A stretch of 64,000 bases of DNA from an uncultured Microbacterium sp. (GCF_947488465.1 NZ_CANKZA010000005.1:206979-270978); one strand, 5' to 3'. Shown: positions 8,669 to 18,471, numbered from the stretch's first letter. Notes: a model not told the origin generated them from the sequence alone. Numbers and translations are program-made.

Positions 8669-10693
8669 TCAGAAGCGTCCCCCTCCGCGGCGGCTGCGCG
8701 TGCCGCCGCCGCCGAAACTGCCGGGACGGGGGCCACCGCCGCCACCGCCCCCGAACATTCCGCCCCCGCCGCCGAACATGCCGCCGCCGGAACTGCGGCC
8801 GCCGCCGCCGAGGAGGGAGTTGATCAGGATGCCGCCGAGGACGGCGTTCATCATGTTGCCGCCGCCGCCGGAGCCGCCGCCCCCGAGCATGCCGCCACCG
8901 CCGAGCATGCCGCCGCCCTGGAAGGCGCCGACATCGTTCTGCGCGTGGTGGATCGCCTGCGCGGCCAGATCGTTTGCGCGTTGCGCGGCAGACAGCGCCT
9001 GCGCGGGATCGCTGTGCTGCAGCTGACGCGCCTGCACAAGCGACGCGCCGGCTTCGGCGAGCCGGGTGCGCGCTGTGGCACCGATCGCGCCGCGACGCGA
9101 GGTGATGAAATCTTCCGCGGCAGAAACCTGGCCCTGTGCCTGGGTGAGAAGCATCCCGAGCTGTTGGCTCGCCCGCTGAGCCTTCTGCTGGGCGTCGCGG
9201 ACGCCTTCCAGAAGAGCATCGATCTGCGCGTTCGCCTGGTCGAGTCCTTCGAGTGCGAACAGAGGCCGCCGCGCGGATCCGCTGAGCAGTGCACGGCCGG
9301 CTTCGACCTGCTGGCGGGTCGCGGCGATGACGGGAGCCAGACGACCGTCCGGGTCGGGGAGGGCGCTGGCCGTGGCGAGGTCCGTGTCGAGCTCGGCGAG
9401 GAGGCGGGCGGCATCCTGATCACCCTGAGCAAGGTCGGCGCCGAGCTTCTCGACGGCATCATGGAGGAGCTTCGCCTCGCCGATCGCATCCTCCGCCGCG
9501 CGGATGCCGACTGCCGCGCGTGCGCCGTCACCGGAGCCGATGGCCGATTGCGCTTTCTGCAACTGCTCGTCGGCGAACGACAACAGTTGTGCCGCGTGTT
9601 CGGGATTGCCGACGACCGTGGCCAGGGCCTGCGGCGCGTAGCTCTGCGCCAGGGTGGCGATGCGCGCCGCGGCGGTCGTGTGCACCCCGCCGACGGTCTC
9701 CCGCAGCGCCTGCACTCGGGCGAGAGCTTCGGGAGCGTTCTGCTCGAGCTTGCGGAGCTCGTCGAAGGATTGCGCCTTGTCATCGAGCTCGTGGTTGGCG
9801 TGCGCGCACAACTCGAGGATCTGTGCGTTCCACTGCCGTGTCGCTTCCTCGGAGTCGGGGGCGTCGTCGTCGAGTTGTTGCTTGAGGGTGAAGGCCTGGC
9901 TGAGGTCGTCCTTGGCCTGGGCGACGGCCGCGTGATACTCGGCGGTCGCTTCGGCGCCGAACTGCGCTTCGGCGAAGCCCAGTTCTTGCTCGCTCGTCTT
10001 GATCGCGTCGTCGGTGTGGACGAGCGCGGAGGATGCGCGACGACTGAGCTCTTCGGTCGACAGTTGGGCGAGCTCGTCCGTGGTGGACGAGGGGGAGGCA
10101 TCTACCGGACGTGCCGACTTCTTGCGCGCGCGCACCACGATCCAGATGACGAGGGCCGCGAGCGCCACCAGCGCGATGACGAGAACGATCGGGAGCAACG
10201 ACGAACCGCCGGACGATTCGCCGCCGGTGACGGCGCCTTCCAAGCCGTCGGCGGCGGCCGTGGCCGCGCCCGCCCAATCCTCGTCGCGGAGTTCGGGGAG
10301 GATGTTCGACTGTTCGATGGAGGTGAGGCGGTCGGCGCTCACCGGCCCCGTCGAGTCGCCCGAAAGGTAGAACTGCCGACCGTCGGTCGCGATCGCCAAG
10401 AGGTACTGCGTCGGACCCAAGCCGTTGTTGCTCGCCGTTTGATTCGTCCACTCTTCGGGGTCGCTGGGATTGGTGAACTGATCCACGTAGACGACCCACA
10501 GGTCGATACCCGACGCGGGGAGGGTACTCAGACGCTCCGCGACGGCAGTCTCCTCAGTCGAGCTCAGGACGTCGGACTGGTCGAGCACGGGGGAGCCGCC
10601 GAGCGTCACCGGGTCGGTCGCCATCGCCCCTGCACCGCCCCCGAGGACAATCGCCGCCGCTGCGACCAACGTGAGAGGCCAGTGCGCGCGCAT
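8669..10693 (-). CDS. TPM-domain (YgcG-like) membrane protein with Gly-rich tail
   Basis: Encodes a 674-residue protein. It has a signal peptide (residues 1-28), an extracytoplasmic TPM_phosphatase-type domain (about 35-170, with LDQSDVLSSTEE at the start), one membrane helix (about 190-212), a long cytoplasmic coiled-coil region, and a C-terminal tail dominated by Gly with Met/Phe/Arg. An AAAGGA ribosome-binding site precedes the ATG at 10693. TPM proteins are implicated in membrane or photosystem maintenance; pairing with pspA suggests an envelope-stress role, which is inference. The Gly-rich tail is low-complexity and explains long spurious ORFs on the other strand. Confidence 0.85.
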   Translation of the reverse strand: MRAHWPLTLVAAAAIVLGGGAGAMATDPVTLGGSPVLDQSDVLSSTEETAVAERLSTLPASGIDLWVVYVDQFTNPSDPEEWTNQTASNNGLGPTQYLLAIATDGRQFYLSGDSTGPVSADRLTSIEQSNILPELRDEDWAGAATAAADGLEGAVTGGESSGGSSLLPIVLVIALVALAALVIWIVVRARKKSARPVDASPSSTTDELAQLSTEELSRRASSALVHTDDAIKTSEQELGFAEAQFGAEATAEYHAAVAQAKDDLSQAFTLKQQLDDDAPDSEEATRQWNAQILELCAHANHELDDKAQSFDELRKLEQNAPEALARVQALRETVGGVHTTAAARIATLAQSYAPQALATVVGNPEHAAQLLSFADEQLQKAQSAIGSGDGARAAVGIRAAEDAIGEAKLLHDAVEKLGADLAQGDQDAARLLAELDTDLATASALPDPDGRLAPVIAATRQQVEAGRALLSGSARRPLFALEGLDQANAQIDALLEGVRDAQQKAQRASQQLGMLLTQAQGQVSAAEDFITSRRGAIGATARTRLAEAGASLVQARQLQHSDPAQALSAAQRANDLAAQAIHHAQNDVGAFQGGGMLGGGGMLGGGGSGGGGNMMNAVLGGILINSLLGGGGRSSGGGMFGGGGGMFGGGGGGGPRPGSFGGGGTRSRRGGGRF

Positions 10694-10885
10694 GGGGTCC
10701 TTTCCGCCACGGGGGACACCGGAAACCGTCCCCCGCGAACACCCTATTCCCCGCGGCGTATGAGCAAAAGTCCTCATCGACCGCAGATGAACAGCGTCGA
10801 TGAATGCGACGTGAGGACGGTGGGAGCGGGGAGTCGCTCCCGGCCTCGACGGTGCTGCACGGTATGTTTCGCAGTCGGAGGAATC

Positions 10886-11719
10886 ATGGACGACAGATAC
10901 GGCGGAGATGTGCTGGCCCGCGGATGGCGCGACGCCGGCCGCCGCGTCGTGCCCGAGGTCGCAGCCGAACGCGACCTCGTCGTCGAAGTCGCCTCGGACG
11001 GATTCTGCGGCGCGGTGACGCGCATCCAGTCGGGAACCGTCGAACTCGAGGATCGACTCGGGCGCCGCCGGCTCTTCCCGCTCGGCGGAGGATTCCTCGT
11101 CGACGGCGAGGCCGTCGTGCTGACCCTGCCGAAACCGGCGGCCCCCACCGGTCCCGCGCGCACGGCATCCGGATCGTTCGCCGCGCCGCAGACGCGGGCA
11201 CGGGTCGCCCGAGGATCCCGCATCCTCGTCGAGGGGCGTCATGACGCCGAACTCGTCGAGAAAGTGTGGGGTGATGACCTGCGCGTCGAGGGCGTCGTCG
11301 TGGAATACCTCCAGGGTGTCGACCTCCTCGCTGCGGCCCTCGACGACGAGCCGCCGGGACCGGATCGTCGCTACGGGGTGTTGGTCGATCACCTTGTCGC
11401 CGGATCGAAAGAGTCGCGCGTCGCGCAAGAGATCGAACGCGGCCCGCACGGGAAATACCTGCGGATCGTCGGGCATCCCCACATCGACGTGTGGCAGTGC
11501 GTGACCCCGCAGGCGCTCGGGATTGCGGCGTGGCCCGACGTCCCCCGGGGGATCGAGTGGAAGGTCGGCGTGAGCCGTGCCCTCGGCTGGCCCGCGCGCG
11601 ATCAGGCCGACATCGCACGCACGTGGCAGCGGATCCTCCGCTCTGTGAAGAGCTATCGGGACCTCGACCCGGCTCTCCTCGGGCGCGTGGAAGAACTGAT
11701 CGACTTCGTCACGCAGTAA
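10886..11719 (+). CDS. DUF3097 family protein
   Basis: Encodes 277 residues with the layout of the actinobacterial DUF3097 family. It begins MDDRYGGDVLARGWR, has a central ILVEGRHDAELVEKVWG segment resembling a Toprim-like nucleotide or metal site, then VLVDHLVAGSKESRVA and a C-terminal HPHIDVWQCVTP stretch. The acidic DH motif suggests nucleic-acid enzymology, but no function is established that I know of. A GGAGG ribosome-binding site sits 6 nt before the ATG. It heads a co-directional run with trmB (41-nt gap) and a CPBP gene. Confidence 0.85.
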   Translation: MDDRYGGDVLARGWRDAGRRVVPEVAAERDLVVEVASDGFCGAVTRIQSGTVELEDRLGRRRLFPLGGGFLVDGEAVVLTLPKPAAPTGPARTASGSFAAPQTRARVARGSRILVEGRHDAELVEKVWGDDLRVEGVVVEYLQGVDLLAAALDDEPPGPDRRYGVLVDHLVAGSKESRVAQEIERGPHGKYLRIVGHPHIDVWQCVTPQALGIAAWPDVPRGIEWKVGVSRALGWPARDQADIARTWQRILRSVKSYRDLDPALLGRVEELIDFVTQ

Positions 11720-11760
11720 GGAGCGGCGGTGCCGACGCGCACCGGCGATACCCTGGACGG

Positions 11761-12510
11761 ATGCCGCATTCCGACGCTCCCGAACCACCCGCCGAGTCTC
11801 GGTTCCGGGCCGAACCGGTCTCTTTCGTCCGGCGCAGCGGGCGCATGACCGACGGGCAAGAACGCGCGTGGGCGGAGCACGCGCCGTTCTATGTCATCGA
11901 GGTCGAGCGGGGCGAAGCGGTCACCAGCATCCGTCCCGGCACGCCGATCACTCCGGCTTCCGTCTTCGGCCGGTCGGCGCCGCTCATCGTCGAGATCGGT
12001 TCCGGCCAGGGACACGCCATCGTGCACGCGGCGCGTACGCGACCGGAGGCCGACTTCCTCGCGGTCGAGGTGTTCGTCGCCGGGCTCGCGCGCACGATGC
12101 TCGACGCCGAGCGAGCCGATGTGCGAAACCTCCGCCTCGTGGAGGGGAACGCTCCCGAAGTCCTCGAACATTTGCTGCCGGAGGCGTCGGTCGACGAACT
12201 GTGGATCTTCTTCCCCGATCCGTGGCACAAGTCCAAGCACACCAAGCGCCGCCTGGTCGCACCACCGTTCCCGGCGCTGGCGGCGCGCGTGCTGCGCGAT
12301 GGCGGCATCCTGCGGCTCGCGACGGACTGGGAAGACTACGCACGGCAGATGCGGCACGTGCTCGGCGAGGCCGACGATTTCGAGCCGATGTTCGACGGCG
12401 ACTGGGGCGAGCGGTTCGAGGGCCGGATCATGACGGCGTTCGAGCGCAAGGGCCTCGCGAAAGGCCGTGATATCCGCGACCTCGCCTACCGCCGCAGTCC
12501 GCGAGGCTGA
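11761..12510 (+). CDS. trmB: tRNA (guanine-N7-)-methyltransferase
   Basis: Encodes a 249-residue class I SAM-dependent methyltransferase that forms m7G46 in the variable loop of tRNAs. The SAM-binding motif LIVEIGSGQGHA is near residues 75-86, and the diagnostic FFPDPWHKSKHTKRR motif near 155-170 carries the catalytic aspartate. Length and C-terminal FERKGLAKGRDIRDLAY agree with the family. The ATG at 11761 is the first in-frame start after the DUF3097 stop. The CPBP-like gene follows after 3 nt, so the two are probably co-transcribed. Confidence 0.95.
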   Translation: MPHSDAPEPPAESRFRAEPVSFVRRSGRMTDGQERAWAEHAPFYVIEVERGEAVTSIRPGTPITPASVFGRSAPLIVEIGSGQGHAIVHAARTRPEADFLAVEVFVAGLARTMLDAERADVRNLRLVEGNAPEVLEHLLPEASVDELWIFFPDPWHKSKHTKRRLVAPPFPALAARVLRDGGILRLATDWEDYARQMRHVLGEADDFEPMFDGDWGERFEGRIMTAFERKGLAKGRDIRDLAYRRSPRG

Positions 12511-12513
12511 CCG

Positions 12514-13365
12514 GTGCCGGCGCATACCGCCACGGGCATGCGTCCGCACGTGTCGCTCGGAACCCTCCCGGCGGTGCTGGTCTGTCTCGCCGCTCCCGCG
12601 CTGTTCGTCGCGCGACTGCCGTGGCTCGGGTGGGCGTTCCTCGCGGTCGGGATGATCGTCGCGCTCGCCATCGAACGCCGGGGCGTGGCGGCATCCGGCC
12701 CCTCGCTCACGCGCGACCTGTCGCTCATCACGGTCGGGCTTCTGATCGTGAGCGTCATCGACCTCGCCGCGAAACTCGACAACCTGTCGATGGTGCGCTT
12801 CACGCTGGCGCTCGGCGGTGCCGTGCTCGTACCGTACGCGATCTCACGCTGGGTCTACCGTGATCGCGCGATCCGCTTCCCGTGGCGCGGCGGCGGGCGG
12901 TGGAAACGCTGGCAGTGGGGCTGGCTGGCGGCCGTGTTGGTGCTCGGTTGGCTGATTCTGCCGTTCTACTTCATCAGTTCCGGTGTCTACCTGAACTGGC
13001 CGGTGGTGGATACCCCTGACCTGATCGCGCGCCTGTTCGTCGGCGTCGGGGCCGTCGGCATCTGGGACGAGCTGTTCTTCATCTGCACGGTGTTCGCGCT
13101 GTTGCGACGCCATTTCTCCGACGGTGCCGCGAACATCCTGCAGACCATCGTGTTCGTGTCGTTCCTCTGGGAACTCGGCTATCGGTCGTGGGGGCCGGTG
13201 CTGACGATCCCGTTCGCCCTGCTGCAAGCGATCATCTTCTTGAAGACGCGCTCGCTCGGCTATGTCGTGACGGTGCATCTCCTGTTCGACGCGGTCGTCT
13301 TCGCGGTGCTCGTTCATGCGCACAATCCCGGCCTGCTCGACGCGTTCTTCCTGATCTCGCCGTGA
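12514..13365 (+). CDS. CPBP-like integral membrane protein
   Basis: Encodes a 283-residue protein with about eight membrane helices. WDELFFICTVFALLRRHF sits where CPBP/CAAX-protease relatives have EExxxR, so the first glutamate is replaced by aspartate; a HLLFD histidine occurs near the C-terminus. It may be a divergent CPBP protease or a non-catalytic relative. The GTG at 12514 follows the trmB stop by 3 nt; an ATG eight codons in (12538) is an alternative start. Its link to tRNA methylation is probably only positional. Confidence 0.7.
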   Translation: MPAHTATGMRPHVSLGTLPAVLVCLAAPALFVARLPWLGWAFLAVGMIVALAIERRGVAASGPSLTRDLSLITVGLLIVSVIDLAAKLDNLSMVRFTLALGGAVLVPYAISRWVYRDRAIRFPWRGGGRWKRWQWGWLAAVLVLGWLILPFYFISSGVYLNWPVVDTPDLIARLFVGVGAVGIWDELFFICTVFALLRRHFSDGAANILQTIVFVSFLWELGYRSWGPVLTIPFALLQAIIFLKTRSLGYVVTVHLLFDAVVFAVLVHAHNPGLLDAFFLISP

Positions 13366-13441
13366 TCAGTGCCTGCCCAGGTGTGCGGTCTAGGCTGAAG
13401 ACCTGGGCCGGAGCAGGCCCCCGGACGACGGATCAGTACCC

Positions 13442-13579
13442 GGAACGCGAATCGGCGCGGCCCTCACCGTCACCTGGGCGATGGTCACCGGTGACGAGTC
13501 GTTCTCGCTCGTCCGGATGCTACTGATCCTCGGCCTCGTCGGCTGTGTCGTGGGGCTCAAGCTCGTCGGCCACGACTGA
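13442..13579 (+). pseudogene. C-terminal remnant of an SMR-family (SugE-like) efflux protein
   Basis: The reading frame ending at TGA 13577 encodes IGAALTVTWAMVTGDE followed by a hydrophobic helix ending CVVGLKL, which matches the last membrane helices of small multidrug resistance proteins. SMR proteins are about 105 residues with four helices; only about 45 residues remain, and the 76 nt back to the previous gene cannot hold the missing half. No plausible start codon precedes the conserved part. The end overlaps the convergent next gene by 23 nt. This is a 5'-deleted gene, not an expressed transporter. Confidence 0.6.
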
Positions 13580-14075
13580 CCGCGACGGCCACCAGAACGC
13601 CGGGGGGACCCACGGGCTCCCACCCCTCGAACGGCGCGTGTCCGTCGAGGAGGTGCGCCGCCCAGCCGGTCCCGGCTTCGGTGATCTTCACGACCGCATC
13701 GCCACGCAGACCGCGCCCGTCCGCCTTGAGGACCGCTTCGGTGCGCACCCAGCGGAGCAATCCACCCTCGATACCGCCCGCCGCGTCGCGGACCGGGTCG
13801 CTCAGACGCTCGGCGTCGAGCCCGAACGCCGACACCGTGTCGGGATGGATGCCGACCACCGCGACCCCGCCGGCGTAGCTCACCGACGCCCGCCACGGTG
13901 CCCCGGTCACGACGACCGGACCGTGTGGCCCGCCGCAGTGCGCACACGCGTTCGACAGTTCGGCATCCGCGTAGCCTGCACGCGCCACCAGGTCGCGCAG
14001 GAGACCCCACGCGACCGCGCGCCGCTCCGCCCGTCCGGCCGGCGCGGGAGCCCACGCCAGGTGCAGGCCCGACAC
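13557..14075 (-). CDS. 4'-phosphopantetheinyl transferase superfamily protein
   Basis: Encodes a 172-residue protein that resembles a compact PPTase. It has a GLDAERL strand in the place of the GVDIE metal motif and WVRTEAVLKADGRGL in the place of the WxxKEAxxK motif, where the lysine is Thr here. Such enzymes move phosphopantetheine from CoA to carrier proteins. The altered motif and absence of a carrier-protein gene nearby leave the partner unknown. The GTG at 14075 is chosen because it follows the upstream stop by 1 nt; longer extensions are Arg-rich antisense. Confidence 0.7.
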   Translation of the reverse strand: MSGLHLAWAPAPAGRAERRAVAWGLLRDLVARAGYADAELSNACAHCGGPHGPVVVTGAPWRASVSYAGGVAVVGIHPDTVSAFGLDAERLSDPVRDAAGGIEGGLLRWVRTEAVLKADGRGLRGDAVVKITEAGTGWAAHLLDGHAPFEGWEPVGPPGVLVAVAVSRGRRA

Positions 14076-14076
14076 G

Positions 14077-15015
14077 CTACGGCTTCGGTTCGTGCGTCTC
14101 GATCGACACGATGCCCGACCCGGGGTTCGTGGCCGACAGGTGCACGACCGAGAACGCCGCCGGTTCGAGAGCCGAGGCACTGCCGAGGTACGAGCCGCGG
14201 AGAGTGCCGGTGGCCAGCGCGAGCTCGTTCAGGATGCCGGGGATCACGGGACCGTGGCTGCAGAGCACGGCGGGCTTGCGGGAACGCACGCGCTTGCCGA
14301 CGATCGAGCGGACATCCGACGTGCCGTCCTCCCACGCATCCTGACCGAGCAGACGGGTGGACGAGACCTGCTTGCCGAGCGCCGCCGACAGGGGAGCGAC
14401 TGTCGTGAGGCACCGGACCGCGTCGCTGGAGACGATCCGTCGCACGCCGAACGCGCGGAGCGGCCCGACGATGGACGCCGCCTGTTTGATGCCGCGCGAG
14501 GTGAGCGTGCGCGCGGCATCCGCGCCCGTCCATTCGTCGCGGGACAGCGCCTTCGCGTGGCGGAGGACGACGATCGGGAAGGTCTCGAGCACCCCGTCAT
14601 CGACGAATGCCAGGAACTGCTCCAGGATTTCCACGTCGACCGGGTAGGAGAGGTAGCCGAGCGCACGACGGGGGGAGACCCATTCGAGCGCCGCGATCTC
14701 CTTGTTCGGCACGAACGCGGAGGCACGCAGGGCGCTGTCGGTCGCTTCCGCCGCCCAATAATGCACGATCTTCTGGCGCTTGTTCGGCATGCGGTACCGC
14801 GAGACGCCGACGGGGAAGCCGAGGGCGACCCGGATGCCTGTCTCTTCGTGGATCTCACGCACGGCGGTTTCGGCGAGTGTCTCACCCGGGTCGACTTTTC
14901 CCTTGGGGAGCGTGACGTCGGCGTAGGCGGTGCGGTGGATCACCAGCACCTTCAGCTTGCCCTCGACCACGCGCCAGACGACTCCGCCCGCGGCGTAGAC
15001 AGCGGTGTCGGTCAT
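14077..15015 (-). CDS. NUDIX hydrolase fused to a histidine phosphatase domain (MutT1-like)
   Basis: Encodes 312 residues in two domains, like mycobacterial MutT1. The NUDIX box (GX5EX7REIHEETGI) is at residues 39-61 and a histidine-phosphatase RHAK motif at 152-155 opens the second domain. MutT1 hydrolyses 8-oxo-dGTP and diadenosine polyphosphates, and the second domain can act on the released products. The ATG at 15015 overlaps the ppk stop (ATGA), so this nucleotide-sanitising enzyme is co-translated with polyphosphate kinase, a pairing also seen in mycobacteria. Substrate choice is inferred from the architecture. Confidence 0.88.
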   Translation of the reverse strand: MTDTAVYAAGGVVWRVVEGKLKVLVIHRTAYADVTLPKGKVDPGETLAETAVREIHEETGIRVALGFPVGVSRYRMPNKRQKIVHYWAAEATDSALRASAFVPNKEIAALEWVSPRRALGYLSYPVDVEILEQFLAFVDDGVLETFPIVVLRHAKALSRDEWTGADAARTLTSRGIKQAASIVGPLRAFGVRRIVSSDAVRCLTTVAPLSAALGKQVSSTRLLGQDAWEDGTSDVRSIVGKRVRSRKPAVLCSHGPVIPGILNELALATGTLRGSYLGSASALEPAAFSVVHLSATNPGSGIVSIETHEPKP

Positions 15016-17177
15016 CGCACCGCGCGGGCTCGGCGACGCCGCTGCACCTGGGCCATGGTCTTCTCCTGCAGGTCGACGAGCGGAGTGCCGTCTGCGCCGA
15101 CGCTGCGCCGGGTCCAGACGCTGCCCTCGCCGAGATGCCATGCGCTGGTGTCCGGGCTCATCGCGGCGTCGAACAGCTCGACGAGCTCGCGTACGTGCGC
15201 CGGAGCGACCACGCGCACGAGCGCTTCCACACGTCGGTCGAGGTTGCGGTGCATCATGTCGGCGCTGCCGATGAAGACCTGCGGCACGCCGTCGTTGTGG
15301 AACGCGAAGATCCGCGAGTGCTCGAGATAGCGGCCGAGGATCGAGCGCACCGTGATGGTGTCGCTCACGCCGGGCAGGTCGGTGCGCAGTGAACAGATGC
15401 CGCGTACCCAGACATCCACCCGCACGCCGGCCTGGCTGGCGCGATACAGCGCATCGATGATCTGCTCATCGACCATCGAGTTGACCTTGATGCGGATGTG
15501 CGCGGCCTTGCCGTCTTGGGCATTGCGGCGCTCCTTGTCGATGTGACGCAGGAGCCCCTTGCGGAGGTGGAGCGGGGCGACGAGGAGCCGCTTGAACTTC
15601 TTCTCGATCGCGTAGCCGCTGAGCTCGTTGAACAGGCGGGTGAGGTCGCGGCCGACCTGCTCGTCCGTCGTGAACAGCCCGAAGTCTTCGTACAGGCGGC
15701 TCGTCTTCGGGTTGTAGTTTCCGGTGCCGATGTGGCTGTAGCTGCGCAGCATCCCGTCTTCCTCGCGGATGACGTGGAGGAGCTTGCAGTGCGTCTTCAG
15801 GCCGACGAGGCCGTAGACGACGTGCACGCCCGCCTTTTCGAGCTTGCGGGCCCAGACGATGTTGTTGGCCTCGTCGAAACGGGCCTTCACCTCGACGAGT
15901 GCGAGCACCTGCTTGCCCTTTTCCGCGGCATCGATCAGCGCTTGCACGATCGGGCTGTCACCGGAGGTGCGATAGAGCGTCTGCTTGATCGCGAGCACGT
16001 GAGGATCGCGTGCCGCCTGCTCGAGGAAGGCCACGACACTCGTCGTGAAGGACTCGTACGGGTGGTGGACGAGAACGTCGCCCGCCCGGATGGCGGCGAA
16101 CAGATCGGCACGGCCGTTCTGTTCGGCCGGTTGGAACGCCGGTGCCGTCGTGGGCACGTGCGGCGGGTAGTGCAGGTCGGGCCGGTCGATGCGAGCCAGA
16201 TCGAACAAGCCGCGAAGGTCGAGCGGCGACGGCAGTCGGTAGACCTCCTGGTCGGTGATGTCCAGTTCGTCCAGCAGCAGGTCGAGGGTCACCGGATCCA
16301 TGCTGTCGGTGATCTCCAGCCGGATCGGCGGGCCGAAGCGGCGCCGCAGCAGCTCGGCCTCGAGTGCCTGGATGAGATTCTCGGTCTCGTCTTCCTCGAT
16401 CACCACGTCTTCGTTGCGGGTCAGGCGGAACGCGTGGTGCTCGAGGATCTCCATGCCGGGGAAAAGGTCGCCGAGATTCTCTGCGATGAGCTCTTCCAAC
16501 GGCAGATACCGCGAGCGGCCGCTGGCCGGAAGCTCGACGAAGCGCGGAAGCATCGGCGGCACCTTCAGGCGCGCGAACTCTTGGCGGCCCGTCTTCGCGT
16601 TCCGGATGCGGATCGCCAGGTTCAGGGAGAGACCCGAGATATAGGGGAACGGATGCGCGGGGTCGACGGCGAGCGGCATGAGGACCGGGAACACCTGCGC
16701 CTGGAAGTAGTCGTACATCGTGTGGCGCTCGGACTCGTCGAGATCCGCCCACGAGACCAGCTCGATGCCGGACTCCGCCAGTGCCGGTGAGACGTGCTCC
16801 GCCCACGCGGCGGCGTGCCGCATCTGCAGCTGATGCGCTTCGGCGGAAATGTCGGCGAGGACGTCGTGTGGTGACCGACCGACGTTGGTCGGTATGGCGA
16901 GGCCGGTGATGATGCGGCGCTTCAGACCGGCCACGCGGACCATGAAGAACTCATCGAGGTTACTGGCGAAGATCGCGAGGAAGTTCGCGCGCTCCAGCAC
17001 CGGGAGCCGCGGGTCTTCCGCGAGCTCGAGCACACGCTGATTGAACGCCAGCCAGCTCAACTCGCGGTCTGTGTAGCGGTTGTCGGGCAGTTGGGAGTCG
17101 TAGGCTTCGACGGCTTCATCGAAGTCGTCGTCGTCTGCATCGCCCAGACCGGAGTCGAGCACGTCCGTATCGATCAT
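15012..17177 (-). CDS. ppk1: Polyphosphate kinase 1
   Basis: Encodes a 721-residue RNA degradosome-independent PPK1 that reversibly makes polyphosphate from ATP at the membrane or cytosol. Visible landmarks are NRELSWL-like [16 protein letters not shown] at the N-terminus, VHHPYESF, the phospho-accepting histidine in [22 protein letters not shown], and [20 protein letters not shown] with the second histidine region at the C-terminus. The ATG at 17177 is preferred to a GTG two codons upstream. A weak Pho-box-like repeat lies 22-39 nt upstream. It is co-translated with the MutT1-like gene. Confidence 0.95.
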   Translation of the reverse strand: MIDTDVLDSGLGDADDDDFDEAVEAYDSQLPDNRYTDRELSWLAFNQRVLELAEDPRLPVLERANFLAIFASNLDEFFMVRVAGLKRRIITGLAIPTNVGRSPHDVLADISAEAHQLQMRHAAAWAEHVSPALAESGIELVSWADLDESERHTMYDYFQAQVFPVLMPLAVDPAHPFPYISGLSLNLAIRIRNAKTGRQEFARLKVPPMLPRFVELPASGRSRYLPLEELIAENLGDLFPGMEILEHHAFRLTRNEDVVIEEDETENLIQALEAELLRRRFGPPIRLEITDSMDPVTLDLLLDELDITDQEVYRLPSPLDLRGLFDLARIDRPDLHYPPHVPTTAPAFQPAEQNGRADLFAAIRAGDVLVHHPYESFTTSVVAFLEQAARDPHVLAIKQTLYRTSGDSPIVQALIDAAEKGKQVLALVEVKARFDEANNIVWARKLEKAGVHVVYGLVGLKTHCKLLHVIREEDGMLRSYSHIGTGNYNPKTSRLYEDFGLFTTDEQVGRDLTRLFNELSGYAIEKKFKRLLVAPLHLRKGLLRHIDKERRNAQDGKAAHIRIKVNSMVDEQIIDALYRASQAGVRVDVWVRGICSLRTDLPGVSDTITVRSILGRYLEHSRIFAFHNDGVPQVFIGSADMMHRNLDRRVEALVRVVAPAHVRELVELFDAAMSPDTSAWHLGEGSVWTRRSVGADGTPLVDLQEKTMAQVQRRRRARAVR

Positions 17178-17198
17178 TCCCACATCATTGCAGGGCGA

Positions 17199-17216
17199 GG
17201 TGACCGAAACGTTAAC
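17199..17216 (-). promoter_or_regulatory. Possible Pho box upstream of ppk1
   Basis: Two heptamers spaced 11 bp apart (17199-17205 and 17210-17216) match the RegX3/PhoP GTTCACC direct-repeat unit at 6 of 7 and 5 of 7 bases when read on the ppk1 strand. They lie 22-39 nt before the start codon. The match is short and imperfect, so confidence is low; ppk is phosphate-regulated in several actinobacteria. Confidence 0.3.
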
Positions 17217-17218
17217 CG

Positions 17219-17917
17219 TCAGGCCTGTGAGCGTTCGCGCGGAGCGGGAACCTGGTCATCCTCGTACACGTTGAAGCGATACCCGACGTTGCGGACGGTG
17301 CCGATGAGCTGCTCGAGGTCGCCGAGCTTGGCGCGCAAGCGCCGAACGTGCACGTCGACCGTGCGTGTGCCGCCGAAGTAGTCGTAGCCCCACACTTCGC
17401 TCAAGAGTTGCTCGCGTGTGAACACGCGGGACGGATGCGTGGCGAAGAAGTGCAGGAGCTGGAACTCCTTGTAGGTGAGGTCCAGTGGCTTGCCGCGGAC
17501 CTTCGCCGAGTACGACGACTCGTCGATCGTGATCCCCGAGGTGGAGATGCGGCTGGAGACCTGTTCCTTGGCCATTCGGCCGACCGCCAACCGGATGCGG
17601 GCGTCGACCTCGGCGGGTCCCGCGGTGACGAGGAGGACATCGTCGATGCCCCAGTCGGTCGAGACGGCGGTGAGGCCACCCTCGGTGACGACCAGGATGA
17701 GGGGCGCGTCGATGCCCGTGGTGTTCAGGATCTTGCACAGCGACTTCGCGCCGACGAGATCCATGCGCGCGTCGACGAAGATCACATCCGAGCTCGGGGC
17801 GTTCACGAGCGATGCCGGCTCGGCGGGAATCTGGCGGACGCGGTGACTGAGCAGCTCGAGTGCGGGCAGGACGGGACCACCGCCGGGGGCGGAGCTCAGC
17901 ACGAGCAGTTGCGCCAA
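17219..17917 (-). CDS. glnR: GlnR-type OmpR-family transcriptional regulator
   Basis: Encodes a 232-residue orphan response regulator. The receiver-like N-terminus keeps FVDAR (Asp49) and the GlnR-type stretches SLCKIL and ADWG-like [11 protein letters not shown]; the C-terminal winged helix has [21 protein letters not shown] and [18 protein letters not shown]. This combination matches actinobacterial GlnR, the global nitrogen-assimilation regulator. The start is a TTG at 17917 preceded by GGAAGGGACC. There is no kinase gene beside it, as expected for GlnR. It lies 41 nt upstream of ppk1 in the same direction. Confidence 0.85.
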   Translation of the reverse strand: MAQLLVLSSAPGGGPVLPALELLSHRVRQIPAEPASLVNAPSSDVIFVDARMDLVGAKSLCKILNTTGIDAPLILVVTEGGLTAVSTDWGIDDVLLVTAGPAEVDARIRLAVGRMAKEQVSSRISTSGITIDESSYSAKVRGKPLDLTYKEFQLLHFFATHPSRVFTREQLLSEVWGYDYFGGTRTVDVHVRRLRAKLGDLEQLIGTVRNVGYRFNVYEDDQVPAPRERSQA

Positions 17918-18036
17918 CAGGGTCCCTTCCGCTGGGAGGACTCGGGTGGACCCGGATCGAGTCCCATCTTAGAGCGTCGTGCGGGCCGGCAAAGCCGAGC
18001 GTGCATCGACGCGGAGGTGTGGGCCAGAATAGACCC

Positions 18037-18327
18037 ATGTCCCTTCCCGAGCTCGCCCCCCGCAGCGGTGTGCGCGGCATTGTGGCGGCGTGGGTGCTCG
18101 CGGCGGTCATCGCCCTCGCGATCGGGATCGCGGTGCCTTCCGCCGCCCAGGCGGCGTGGATGGCGGTGGGGATGGGATTCGTGCTCATTTCGTCGTTTGC
18201 GATCCAGCTGGCACACGGCCACCCGCACGGGTTCATCCAGCGTGTGGCGGCGAGCGTCCTGGGTGGACTTGCGGTGATGGGGCTCATCGGAGTGGGTCTG
18301 GGGCTGGCCTCGTTGTTCGCCGCCTGA
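18037..18327 (+). CDS. Small three-helix membrane protein
   Basis: Encodes 96 residues with three predicted membrane helices (about 17-35, 40-58 and 70-93), the second followed by a His-rich HGHPHG turn. No enzyme motif is visible. It is divergent from glnR across about 119 nt and lies 26 nt before a 37-residue membrane protein gene, so the two may be co-expressed. I do not recognise a named family. Confidence 0.7.
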   Translation: MSLPELAPRSGVRGIVAAWVLAAVIALAIGIAVPSAAQAAWMAVGMGFVLISSFAIQLAHGHPHGFIQRVAASVLGGLAVMGLIGVGLGLASLFAA

Positions 18328-18353
18328 ACGCGTCGGATGCGTAGACTGAGCGC

Positions 18354-18467
18354 ATGGACCTCGTCGCTCTCGAACTGTTCTTCGTCGGGCTGCTCGCACT
18401 CGCCTCGCTGGCGATTGTGTTCGTCTCCGGCGTCGTGATCAAGAACCTGTACCGCGGCCAGCGCTGA
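18354..18467 (+). CDS. 37-residue single-helix membrane protein
   Basis: An ATG at 18354 opens a 37-codon frame encoding a short acidic start (MDLVALELFF), one membrane helix of about 22 residues, and a basic end (KNLYRGQR). The positive-inside rule places the C-terminus in the cytoplasm. It sits tightly between two genes on the same strand, ending 4 nt before the next start. Coding density and placement support a real gene; the function is unknown. Confidence 0.6.
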   Translation: MDLVALELFFVGLLALASLAIVFVSGVVIKNLYRGQR

Positions 18468-18471
18468 CGCC

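Noticed and set aside
8945..10885. Long plus-strand frame leading into the DUF3097 gene
   Set aside because: It is antisense to the TPM-domain protein; the DUF3097 family start and ribosome-binding site fit the ATG at 10886.
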